Shown here: piece by piece, positions 15,946 through 23,993 of the stretch | How the letters are laid out: each line of letters opens with the position of its first letter | How positions within the stretch are numbered: position 1 is the stretch's first letter | From: Pandoraea aquatica | GTDB lineage: Bacteria; Pseudomonadota; Gammaproteobacteria; Burkholderiales; Burkholderiaceae | Direction: 5' to 3' | Assembly: GCF_902459565.1 (NCBI RefSeq) | Contig: NZ_CABPSN010000003.1 | Span: 434,001 to 498,000 of the forward strand | DNA: 64,000 nt | The notes under the pieces: generated by a model | What the model was told of the DNA's origin: nothing | Seen by the model: the letters and a program-made list of their open reading frames with translations, nothing else | The model's database searches: none | Position numbers and translations under genes: made by a program

Positions 15946-16758
15946 TCAGGCATCGCCCAGTTCGTCGCCAAGTTCCTTGGCGCGGGCGTTGGCGGCCTTC
16001 ACGCCGCGCACGATGGCGGCCTTGATCGCGTCGTTTTCGAACGAGGTGAGTGCCGCGAAGGTCGTGCCGCCCTTGGACGTCACGCGCTCACGCAACACGC
16101 TCGCCGGCTCGGTCGAATCGGCGGCGAGTTGCGACGCACCCGTAAACGTCGCGATGGCGAGCTGACGGCCCTGTTCGGGCGTGAAGCCCAGTTCGTGCGC
16201 CGCTTGTTCCAGTGCTTCGATGAAATAGAACACGTAGGCCGGGCCGCTGCCGGAGATGGCCGTGACGGCGTCGAGCTGGCTTTCCTTGTCGACCCACACG
16301 ATTTCACCGGCGGCGCTCAGCACGCTTTCCGCGCGCTTGCGCTGATCCGAATCCACGCCCGAGAGCGCAATCAGACCGGTGATGCCCTTGCCGATCAGCG
16401 CCGGCGTGTTCGGCATGCAGCGCACGATCTGGTTGTGGCCGCCGAGCCAGCGAGCCAGATCGGACGCGCGGATGCCCGCTGCGATGCTGATGACTAACTG
16501 ACCGTTCAGATGCGGCTGAAGGGCTTGTGCGACATCCTTGAGTACCTGCGGCTTGACGGCGAGCACGAGCGTGTCGAAGTCGCGCAGGCGGTCGTTCGGC
16601 GCGCTGGCGGTGTCGATGCCGTGTTGCTTGACGAGACCCTCGCGAGTCGATTCGTTGACGTCGATCGCGAGAATGTCGCGCGGTGCCGTGCCGCGCTTGA
16701 CGAGTCCGCCGATCAGGGCGTTGGCCATGTTGCCGCCGCCGATGAATGCAATTCTCAT
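15946..16758 (-). CDS. proC: Pyrroline-5-carboxylate reductase
   Basis: A 270-residue cytoplasmic enzyme that reduces pyrroline-5-carboxylate to proline with NAD(P)H. It opens with the Rossmann motif RIAFIGGGNMANALIGG and has the C-terminal signature VTSKGGTTFAALTSFEND. ATG 16758 is chosen because AAGGA lies 6 bases upstream; an ATG two codons earlier overlaps that site. The yggS gene lies 63 bases upstream in the same direction, a common pairing. Confidence 0.95.
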   Translation of the reverse strand: MRIAFIGGGNMANALIGGLVKRGTAPRDILAIDVNESTREGLVKQHGIDTASAPNDRLRDFDTLVLAVKPQVLKDVAQALQPHLNGQLVISIAAGIRASDLARWLGGHNQIVRCMPNTPALIGKGITGLIALSGVDSDQRKRAESVLSAAGEIVWVDKESQLDAVTAISGSGPAYVFYFIEALEQAAHELGFTPEQGRQLAIATFTGASQLAADSTEPASVLRERVTSKGGTTFAALTSFENDAIKAAIVRGVKAANARAKELGDELGDA

Positions 16759-16821
16759 AACCATCCTTTGCGTTGCGTGTGTTGTTGCGTATTACGTTGC
16801 TGCTGCGTTCGCGCTGCGCGA

Positions 16822-17535
16822 TCAGGCCCGTGAGCCGTAATCGCGTGCGCCGAAAATCGCGGTGCCGATGCGCACCATTGTCGCACCCTCGGCCACGGCC
16901 GCTTCGAGGTCGCCTGACATGCCCATCGAGAGCGTGTCGAGCGCCAGACCGTCTGCGCGCAGGGCGTCGAAGAGTTCGCGCACGGCCTTGAATGGCTCGC
17001 GCTGACGCGACGGATCGTCTTCCGGTTCCGGAATCGCCATCAGGCCGCGCAGCGTCAGATTCGGCAGTGCCGCGATGGCGCGCGCGACAGCGGGCACCTC
17101 GTCGGGCGTCACGCCGCTCTTGCTGGCTTCGCCGCTGATGTTGACCTGAAGACAGATCTGCAATGGCGGCAGATCCGCCGGGCGTTGTGCGCTCAGGCGC
17201 TCGGCAATCTTAAGCCGGTCGACGGAGTGAACCCAATCGAAATGCTCCGCCACCGGACGCGTCTTGTTGCTTTGCAGCGGCCCGATGAAATGCCATTCCA
17301 GCGGTTCGCCGTCGACACGCTCGCTGGCGGTCGCCGCGATCTTGTCGAGCGCCTCCTGCACGTAGTTCTCACCGAACGCCCGCTGGCCGGCGATGACCGC
17401 TTCGCGCACGGCATCCGCGCCGAACGTCTTGGAGACAGCGAGCAGACACACGCTGCCTGCCGGTCGTCCGGCATCGGCGGTCGCGCGGGAAATCCGGGAA
17501 AGGACGTCGTCGAGATGTGCAGCGATGGTCGACAT
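16822..17535 (-). CDS. yggS: PLP homeostasis protein (YggS/PLPBP family)
   Basis: A 237-residue single-domain PLP-binding protein with the alanine racemase N-terminal barrel. The lysine that binds PLP is in LLAVSKTFGADAV (about 36). Also seen are AFGENYVQEALDK, WHFIGPLQSNK and the closing MGMSGDLEAAVAEGATMVRIGTAIFG, all family hallmarks. These proteins buffer free PLP and affect amino acid balance rather than catalyse a reaction. It precedes proC. The ribosome site is weak, and four 9-bp repeats lie directly upstream of the start. Confidence 0.93.
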   Translation of the reverse strand: MSTIAAHLDDVLSRISRATADAGRPAGSVCLLAVSKTFGADAVREAVIAGQRAFGENYVQEALDKIAATASERVDGEPLEWHFIGPLQSNKTRPVAEHFDWVHSVDRLKIAERLSAQRPADLPPLQICLQVNISGEASKSGVTPDEVPAVARAIAALPNLTLRGLMAIPEPEDDPSRQREPFKAVRELFDALRADGLALDTLSMGMSGDLEAAVAEGATMVRIGTAIFGARDYGSRA

Positions 17536-17539
17536 AAGG

Positions 17540-17575
17540 CAGGTTCGGCGGGTTCGGCAGATTCAGCAAATTCGG
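17540..17575. repeat. Four 9-bp tandem repeats upstream of yggS
   Basis: CAGGTTCGG, CGGGTTCGG, CAGATTCAG and CAAATTCGG follow each other without gaps and end 5 bases before the yggS start codon, where a ribosome site would be expected. Confidence 0.7.
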
Positions 17576-17744
17576 CGTTGAGCGAACGATTATAGCCGTG
17601 CACGCACCCGAGGTGCTACCGGGCAAATAACTAGGTGCTACCCGTGGCGTGCGTCCGACAAAAGCGCGAGGCAGGCGGGCCGTACGCCCGCCGGACCGGC
17701 GTTGTGGCAGACTGCGCGGTGCCAATATTCAAAGGGAGACGCCG

Positions 17745-18242
17745 ATGAGCGCCCAACCGCAGCGCGTGTACGATTTTTCCGTCCAGACGCTCGCCGGCGA
17801 GTCCGTGAGCCTGTCGCAATATCGCGGCAAGGTCCTGCTGATCGTGAATACGGCCAGCGAATGCGGCTTTACGCCGCAGTACGCGGGCCTTCAGACGCTC
17901 TACGAGCAACTCGGCCCGCGTGGCTTCGAGGTGCTGGCGTTCCCGTGCAACCAGTTCGGCAAACAGGAGCCCGGCGACGCGCAAGCGATCCGTAGCTTCT
18001 GCGATCTGCGCTTTCATGTGAGCTTTCCGATGTTTGCCAAGATCGACGTCAAAGGCCCCGAGGCTGCGCCGCTCTACGACTTTCTGACGCAGGAAAAGCG
18101 CGGCGTGCTCGGGACGAAGGCGATCAAGTGGAATTTCACCAAGTTTCTCGTGGACGCGTCGGGCAACGTGATCGCGCGCTATGCACCGACCGCAAAGCCC
18201 GAAGCGATTCGTGCCGACATCGAGAAACTGCTGCCGGCCTGA
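17745..18242 (+). CDS. Glutathione peroxidase (cysteine type)
   Basis: A 165-residue thiol peroxidase of the glutathione peroxidase family. The catalytic Cys is C40 in VNTASECGFTPQY, and the rest of the tetrad is in FPCNQFGKQEPG (Gln) and KWNFTKFLVD (Trp, Asn). Cys in place of selenocysteine means it probably uses thioredoxin or glutathione to reduce organic peroxides. AAGGGAGACGCCG precedes the ATG at 17745. There is no signal peptide, so it is cytoplasmic. Confidence 0.93.
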   Translation: MSAQPQRVYDFSVQTLAGESVSLSQYRGKVLLIVNTASECGFTPQYAGLQTLYEQLGPRGFEVLAFPCNQFGKQEPGDAQAIRSFCDLRFHVSFPMFAKIDVKGPEAAPLYDFLTQEKRGVLGTKAIKWNFTKFLVDASGNVIARYAPTAKPEAIRADIEKLLPA

Positions 18243-18343
18243 GCCGACGTTCGACTGACTTTCGCTGACGTTGCGCCGACTCGGGTGGAGTTTGGTCGCC
18301 GATGCTGCCTTCGTTGGCGAATGGCCGCGCGCTTCCCGTGGAT

Positions 18344-18706
18344 TTACCGGAAATGGAGCCCGAACCGCCAGAACAGGCGTTCGAGACGTCCTGGCGATTG
18401 CCGTCCCGGCACAACGCCGGACGGTGAAGCCGCCACTTCCTCCCGGCACGCGATACGCGCGCCAGCGTCGCTCGCGAGCGTGATCCAACCCCCCGTTTCC
18501 GTGACGTAGACGTGACCGGCCGTCAGCGCGATGTCGGTGCGCCAGGCACTGGCGGCCAGCCAGCGCGACGCGGGCGTAAGCACCACGCGCCCTTGCCCGA
18601 CGTGGAGCACCGTGCCCTGGCTGACGTACCCGTGAAACGACTGGCCGGGTGCGAGCGAGACGTCGGTGAGCAGGGTAGGCTGATGCGTAACAGCGGGCTT
18701 GGCCAT
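18344..18706 (-). CDS. DUF2917 domain protein
   Basis: A 120-residue protein of unknown function. Residues of about 12-85 form the small beta-rich, cupin-like DUF2917 domain (SLAPGQSFHGYVSQGTVLHVGQGRV, ending with a TAGHVYVTETGGWITL stretch). ATG 18706 follows GGAG at 8 bases; the longer frame to 18991 runs through the operator region and is not used. It is divergent from the MocR-type regulator gene. Position suggests that this gene is a target of that regulator, which is inference. Confidence 0.78.
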   Translation of the reverse strand: MAKPAVTHQPTLLTDVSLAPGQSFHGYVSQGTVLHVGQGRVVLTPASRWLAASAWRTDIALTAGHVYVTETGGWITLASDAGARIACREEVAASPSGVVPGRQSPGRLERLFWRFGLHFR

Positions 18707-18791
18707 GATGGACTCCGGTGCAGTGATCTGATGACTACAGCGTATCGGCCACGCGTCGGCCCCGGTAGGCACACAGTCACGCTGTTTCGCC

Positions 18792-18850
18792 CGTAACAGA
18801 TGGGCGCGCGGCAATCTGTTACGATCCGAAATCAGCAAATCTGTATCTGT
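18792..18850. promoter_or_regulatory. MocR-type operator: inverted repeat plus direct half-sites
   Basis: CGTAACAGAT (18792-18801) and ATCTGTTACG (18814-18823) are perfect 10-bp inverted repeats with a 12-base spacer. Two more ATCTGT half-sites follow in direct orientation at 18839-18844 and 18845-18850, just before the regulator start. This inverted plus direct layout fits MocR/PdxR-type regulators. Confidence 0.7.
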
Positions 18851-18864
18851 TCTGGTGATGCCCG

Positions 18865-20466
18865 ATGCCGGATCATCTGCGCATGGACGCCGCCCTCTCA
18901 AACACCGCCGACCCCTCTGTCTCAGACGAGACACCCGCCATGTCTTTGACGTCAGTCGCCCCGAAATCCGGCCTGATGCCCGCGTCGGCACCTGAATCGA
19001 CGACGCCTTCTGCCGCCGCCGAAGAGCGCACGCCGCTCTACCGCCAGTTGGCCGATCACTATCGTCACGCCATCGAAGCGGGCACGCTCGCCCCGGGCGC
19101 GCGCATGCCCAGCGTACGCGCGCTCATGGAGCGTCATCAGATCAGCCTGTCGACGGCGTTGCAGACGTGTCGTCACCTCGAAGCGCAGGGCCTGCTCGAA
19201 GCGCGTCCGCGCTCGGGCTACTTCGTGCGCACGCCCGCGCGAGCCAGTGTCGTGCCGGTGGCCGAACCGCGTCCGTGGGTGCCAGACCTGATGCAGTACG
19301 TGGGGATCAATCAGCGTGTGTCGTCGATCCTCGCGCGGGGGCTTCAGGCGGACGTCAAAGTGAATCTCGCCGTTGCGCACGGCTCGCCGTCTCTGTATCC
19401 GGTCAACGAACTGCGGCAGGCGACCATGCGGGCGCTGCGCGATCACCCGCTGCTCTACGGCACCCCGCCGCCAGGCGGCGGCGAAGCGCGTTTCCGCTCG
19501 GCGATTGCCCGTCGTGCGCTCGAAGCGCGCATGAACATCAATCCGGAGGAAATCGTCGTCACGCACGGTTGTATCGAGGCGATCAACCTCGCACTGCGTG
19601 CCGTGGCGAGTGCCGGTGACGTCGTGGCGGTCGAATCGCCCACGTACTACGCGCTGTTGCAGACGCTGGAGAGCATGGGCATCCGGGTGCTGGAAATTCC
19701 GACGAGTCCGCAAACCGGGATTTCGCTCGATGCGCTGGAGCTGGCCAGTCAGACCTACGACAACATCAAAGCCGTGATTGTCGTGCCGCATTTCCAGAAC
19801 CCGCTCGGTTCCGTGATGCCGGACGCGAACAAGGCGCAACTGGTGAAGTGGGCTGAGTCGCACAGTATCGCCATCATCGAAGACGACACTTACTCGTCGC
19901 TGGGTGACGACGGCAACATTCCCGCCGCGATTCGGTCATGGGACACGACGGGCAACGTGATTCACTGCGCGTCGCTGCACAAGACGCTCGCGCCCGGCAT
20001 GCGTCTGGGCTGGATCGCGGGCGGTAAATGGCAGGGGCGGGTGGAGATGCTGAAGTACGCGCAGACGCGTCCGAACGAAGCGCTGGCACAGATCGCGATG
20101 GGCGAGTTCATGGATTCGCCGCGCTTCGACCGGCATTTGCGACGCCTGCGTGTGCAGTTGCGCGAGCACCGCGGGGCGATGGCGGAAGCGATTGCCACGT
20201 ATTTCCCGGCGGGTACGCGTTTGACGCAACCCGCCGGCGGCCTGAGTCTGTGGGTGGAAATGCCGGGGAGCGTGAGTTCCGAAAAGTTGTTCGACGCGGC
20301 GCTGGCGAAAGGCATTCGCGTCGCACCGGGCAGCCTCTTTTCCAACTCGTCGCGCTACGACAACTTCCTGCGCATCAACGGCGGACAACCCTTCACGCGC
20401 GACGTCGACCGCGCCGTGCGTACGCTGGCGTCCGAAGTCATTCGACTGCTGGACGCCACCGGCTGA
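18865..20466 (+). CDS. MocR-type regulator: GntR helix-turn-helix fused to aminotransferase
   Basis: A 533-residue protein. After about 55 low-complexity residues, a GntR winged helix-turn-helix covers about 57-130 (PLYRQLADHYRHAIEAGTLAPG, MPSVRALMERHQISLSTA). A type I aminotransferase-like domain follows (about 165-525). PLP-binding features are present: PHFQNPLGSVMP (Asn), IIEDDTYSSL (Asp, Tyr) and the Lys in CASLHKTLAPGMRLG. Such proteins sense an amine or PLP and regulate genes next to them. The start may also be the ATG at 18883 or 18940. It is convergent with glcE. Confidence 0.9.
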   Translation: MPDHLRMDAALSNTADPSVSDETPAMSLTSVAPKSGLMPASAPESTTPSAAAEERTPLYRQLADHYRHAIEAGTLAPGARMPSVRALMERHQISLSTALQTCRHLEAQGLLEARPRSGYFVRTPARASVVPVAEPRPWVPDLMQYVGINQRVSSILARGLQADVKVNLAVAHGSPSLYPVNELRQATMRALRDHPLLYGTPPPGGGEARFRSAIARRALEARMNINPEEIVVTHGCIEAINLALRAVASAGDVVAVESPTYYALLQTLESMGIRVLEIPTSPQTGISLDALELASQTYDNIKAVIVVPHFQNPLGSVMPDANKAQLVKWAESHSIAIIEDDTYSSLGDDGNIPAAIRSWDTTGNVIHCASLHKTLAPGMRLGWIAGGKWQGRVEMLKYAQTRPNEALAQIAMGEFMDSPRFDRHLRRLRVQLREHRGAMAEAIATYFPAGTRLTQPAGGLSLWVEMPGSVSSEKLFDAALAKGIRVAPGSLFSNSSRYDNFLRINGGQPFTRDVDRAVRTLASEVIRLLDATG

Positions 20467-20488
20467 TGCGACCGAACGACTGAGCCTG

Positions 20489-21571
20489 TCAGAACTCCGG
20501 GTACATCCGTCCCGGATTGAAGATGCCAGCGGGATCGAACACGGCTTTCAGATTCCGATGGATACGCATGACCGGCGCGGGCAGCGGCGTGAAGACACTC
20601 ACCCCCGGCTCGCCGTAGCGGAACAGCGTGGCGTGTCCGCCATCCTGACGCGCGGCCGAGCGCACGATTTGCGCGTCGGCGTCCGTAATCCACCAGCGCT
20701 GCGCGCCGCCCCACTCGATGAGTTGCTTGCCCGGCAGACGGTGCGGTTCCGCTGTCGACGGCACCGCCAGACGCCACAACGCCTGTCCCGGCCCGGCATC
20801 GGCAAAGAAGTTGTCGGTCTGCTCGCGAATGGCGTGCCAGAACTTGGCGGCGTGAATGGCGTCGACCAGCTCACCCCCCATCTTCACGCGCGCCGCCTTG
20901 ATCGCGGCCGATGCCCCCGCCAGACGAATCACCAGCAGATCGCTGCGCCACGCGCTGCCCGTAATCGGCAGCGGCTGGCCGCCCCATTCGTTGAGCTTGC
21001 GCACTGCGTCGATGGCGTTCATCTCGAATTGCAGCGTGAGTTCCGCGAACGGCTGCGGCAACACCTTCAGCGACACTTCCAGAATCAGGCCCAGTGTGCC
21101 GAGGGAGCCGGCGAGCATGCGTGAGACGTCGTAACCGGCGACGTTCTTCATGACCTGTCCGCCGAAATTCAGCACGTGTCCGCGACCGTCCATCAGCTTG
21201 GCACCGAGCACGAAATCGCGCACCGACCCGACAGCGCTGCGGCGCGGCCCCGCAAGTCCGGCGGCGACCGCCCCGCCAATGGTCGCGCCGGGTCCGAAGT
21301 AGGGCGGCTCGAACGGCAGCAACTGATTCCGCTCGGCAAGCGCGGTCTCGATCTCGGCCAGCGAGGTGCCGCACCGTGCGGTGATGACCAGCTCGGCCGG
21401 GTCGTACGCGACGATACCGGTGTAAGCACGCGTGTCGAGCACTTCCCCCACGCGCTGCTGGCCGTACCAGGCTTTGGTGCCGCCGCCGCGCAGCTGGAGC
21501 GGTGCGCGGCGTGCGGTGGCGTGTTCGATGACGGCGCGGAATTGCTCGATGGTGTCGGTCGTGTCGGTCAT
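20489..21571 (-). CDS. glcE: Glycolate oxidase FAD-binding subunit GlcE
   Basis: A 360-residue subunit of glycolate oxidase with an FAD_binding_4 domain (about 20-170; LQLRGGGTKAWYGQ, GPGATIGGAVAAGLAGPRRS, VMKNVAGYDVSRMLAGSLGTLG). With GlcD and the iron-sulfur subunit GlcF it oxidises glycolate to glyoxylate at the membrane. Its ATG (21571) overlaps by one base the stop of the ion channel gene that precedes it. It is the last gene of the operon; the next gene downstream is convergent, so the usual glcF is not there. Confidence 0.92.
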   Translation of the reverse strand: MTDTTDTIEQFRAVIEHATARRAPLQLRGGGTKAWYGQQRVGEVLDTRAYTGIVAYDPAELVITARCGTSLAEIETALAERNQLLPFEPPYFGPGATIGGAVAAGLAGPRRSAVGSVRDFVLGAKLMDGRGHVLNFGGQVMKNVAGYDVSRMLAGSLGTLGLILEVSLKVLPQPFAELTLQFEMNAIDAVRKLNEWGGQPLPITGSAWRSDLLVIRLAGASAAIKAARVKMGGELVDAIHAAKFWHAIREQTDNFFADAGPGQALWRLAVPSTAEPHRLPGKQLIEWGGAQRWWITDADAQIVRSAARQDGGHATLFRYGEPGVSVFTPLPAPVMRIHRNLKAVFDPAGIFNPGRMYPEF

Positions 21572-22440
21572 CAGCTCGGTTCGGGCGGCGGGGTGGAGTC
21601 GGTCTGGTAGGGCCCGAGTTTGCTGCCGCAATGCTTGCAGAAGCGCGCGTCGGGGTCGTGTCCTTCGGTCTGGCACTGACCGCAGGTGCGTGTGGTCACG
21701 GTCTTGCGGCGCATGGCCGAGTGAATCTCGGCGCCCATAATGCCGGTGGGAATCGCGATCACGCTGTAGCCGAGCAGCATCACGAAGCCGGTGATCGCCT
21801 TGCCCAGCCCGGTGACGGGCACGACGTCGCCGTAGCCGGTCGTCGTCAATGTCACGATGGCCCAGTAGATGCCGACCGGGATGCTGGTAAAGCCGTGCTC
21901 AGGCCCTTCGATGATGTGCATGAGCGTGCCGAAGATCACCACGATGATCGAGATGAACCCGAGAAACACGAGAATCTTGCGACGCGCGTTGTACAGCGCA
22001 ATGCTCAGCACGCCCGCCTCGTTCACGTAGGCCGTGAGCTTCAGAATCCGGAAGGCGCGCATCAGCCGCAGCAGACGCACATCGATCAGCCCATGCAGCT
22101 CCGGCACCAGAATCGCGAGATAGGTCGGCAGGATGGCGAGCAGATCGATAAGACCGTAGAACGACAGCGCATAGCGCATCGGCCGGTGCGCGCTGAGCAG
22201 TCGCGCAATGTATTCGGCCGTGAAGAGCAGCGTGAAGAACCATTCGAGAATGGCCATCGGCAGCGGCATCGTGGCCTGCACCGCCGGTACGCTGGACACC
22301 ACCACCGTAAGCACCGACAGCACGATGGCGATCAGCAGGGCGATGTCGAACAGCCGGCCTTCGCGCGTGTCGGCTTCGAAAATGATGATGTAAAGACGCT
22401 GCCGCCAATCGTGCGGCAGCCACTCCGACAGCGCACGCAT
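21571..22440 (-). CDS. Voltage-gated potassium channel-like ion transporter with zinc ribbon
   Basis: A 289-residue Kv-type channel. Six helices are visible, S4 with regularly spaced arginines (RLLRLMRAFRILKL, about 124-137). The pore has the filter TTTGYGD, then S6 (ITGFVMLLGYSVIAIPTGIMGAEI). The cytoplasmic tail carries CGQC and CKHCGSKLG, a zinc ribbon of four cysteines. It lies between glcD (stop 1 base before its ATG) and glcE (1-base overlap), so all three are likely translated together. It probably conducts K+ across the inner membrane; a link to glycolate use is unknown. Confidence 0.9.
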   Translation of the reverse strand: MRALSEWLPHDWRQRLYIIIFEADTREGRLFDIALLIAIVLSVLTVVVSSVPAVQATMPLPMAILEWFFTLLFTAEYIARLLSAHRPMRYALSFYGLIDLLAILPTYLAILVPELHGLIDVRLLRLMRAFRILKLTAYVNEAGVLSIALYNARRKILVFLGFISIIVVIFGTLMHIIEGPEHGFTSIPVGIYWAIVTLTTTGYGDVVPVTGLGKAITGFVMLLGYSVIAIPTGIMGAEIHSAMRRKTVTTRTCGQCQTEGHDPDARFCKHCGSKLGPYQTDSTPPPEPS

Positions 22441-22441
22441 G

Positions 22442-23986
22442 TCAGAACCTCGGCAGATCGGGGTGCGGCAGCAGACCACCGCGCACGTGCTGCTTGCCAT
22501 ATTCGGCACAGCGCGCGCGCGTGGGAATCCCTTTGTCCGGATTGAGCAGCCCGACCGGATCGAACGCACGCTTCACGCCGAAGAACGCGTCGCGTTCCTG
22601 CGCCGAGAATTGCACGCACATCGAGTTGATCTTCTCGATGCCCACGCCGTGTTCGCCCGTGATCGTGCCGCCGAGTTCGACGCACGCCTCGAGAATGTCG
22701 CAGCCGAACGCTTCGGCGCGATGCCATTCGTCCAGATCGTTGCCGTTGAAAAGAATGAGTGGATGCATATTGCCGTCTCCCGCGTGAAAGACGTTAATAC
22801 AGCGCAACCCATATTGTTGTTCCAAACCTTCGATGCGTTTGAGTAATGTCCCAATCGCGCGGCGTGGAATCGTGCCGTCCATGCAGTAATAGTCCGGCGA
22901 GATGCGTCCGGCGGCGGGGAAGGCGTTCTTGCGCCCCGACCAGAAACGCAGACGTTCTTCCTCGCTGCGCGAAATCTGCAAACGTGTCGCGCCCGAAGTG
23001 CGCAGCACGTGCGAGATGCGCAGGATCTCTTCGGTGACTTCTTCCGGCGTGCCGTCCGATTCGCAAAGCAGGATCGCGGCGGCATCCAGGTCGTACCCCG
23101 CGTGGACGAATTCCTCGACGGCCTGCGTGGCCGGCTTGTCCATCATCTCCAGGCCAGCAGGAATGATGCCCGCAGCGATGATCGCGGCGACGGCGTTGCC
23201 ACCGGTTTCCACGTCGTCGAAGCTTGCCATGATGACCTGCGCCGTTTGGGCTTTGGGTATCAGCTTCACGGTGATCTCGGTCACGACGCCGAACATGCCT
23301 TCGCTGCCGATGAAGACCGAGAGCAGATCGAGTCCGGGCGCGTCGGGGCCGAGCGAGCCGAATTCGATGGCTTCTCCCGACATGGTGATGGCGCGCACCC
23401 GCAGCACGTTATGCACCGTCAGACCGTACTTCAGGCAGTGCACGCCGCCGGAGTTTTCCGCCACGTTGCCGCCGATGGTGCAGGCGATCTGCGACGACGG
23501 ATCGGGCGCGTAATACAGCCCGTAGGGCGCAGCGGCTTCCGAGATCGCGAGATTACGAACGCCCGGCTGCACCGTTGCCGTGCGGGCATACGGATCGACT
23601 TCGACGATTTTCTTGAACTTCGCGAGCGAGAGCACCAGGCCGTCAGAGATCGGCATCGCACCGCCGGACAGACTGGTGCCTGCGCCGCGCGGCACCACCG
23701 GAATACCGAGCTGATGGCACGCCTGCAAAATGCGCTGCACCTGCGATTCGGACTCCGGCAACACGACCGCGAGCGGCACGCGGCGATACGCGGCGAGGCC
23801 GTCGCACTCGTAAGGCGTGGTGTCCTCGCGGCGATGGAGGATGCAATGTGGCGGCAGGATTCTGGCGAGCGCGTCGAGCAACTGACGCTGGCGTGCTGCC
23901 AGCGCTTCGGCGTCGACAGGCGCGATGCCCGCCGGCGTTTCACCGGACGGGTTGGGCTGGCCTTGCGGGGTCACGGGCGCGTTCAT
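22442..23986 (-). CDS. glcD: Glycolate oxidase subunit GlcD
   Basis: A 514-residue FAD-linked oxidase. The FAD_binding_4 domain (about 70-205) shows VPRGAGTSLSGGAMPISDG and CTIGGNVAENSGGVHCLKYG; the C-terminal FAD-oxidase domain has HAGDGNMHPLILF and GTITGEHGVGIEK. This is the catalytic subunit for glycolate, oxidising it to glyoxylate. ATG 23986 is chosen for its family-like N-terminus. It lies 7 bases after the stop of the related FAD oxidase gene and is followed directly by the channel gene. Confidence 0.93.
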   Translation of the reverse strand: MNAPVTPQGQPNPSGETPAGIAPVDAEALAARQRQLLDALARILPPHCILHRREDTTPYECDGLAAYRRVPLAVVLPESESQVQRILQACHQLGIPVVPRGAGTSLSGGAMPISDGLVLSLAKFKKIVEVDPYARTATVQPGVRNLAISEAAAPYGLYYAPDPSSQIACTIGGNVAENSGGVHCLKYGLTVHNVLRVRAITMSGEAIEFGSLGPDAPGLDLLSVFIGSEGMFGVVTEITVKLIPKAQTAQVIMASFDDVETGGNAVAAIIAAGIIPAGLEMMDKPATQAVEEFVHAGYDLDAAAILLCESDGTPEEVTEEILRISHVLRTSGATRLQISRSEEERLRFWSGRKNAFPAAGRISPDYYCMDGTIPRRAIGTLLKRIEGLEQQYGLRCINVFHAGDGNMHPLILFNGNDLDEWHRAEAFGCDILEACVELGGTITGEHGVGIEKINSMCVQFSAQERDAFFGVKRAFDPVGLLNPDKGIPTRARCAEYGKQHVRGGLLPHPDLPRF

Positions 23987-23993
23987 GCGGCGC

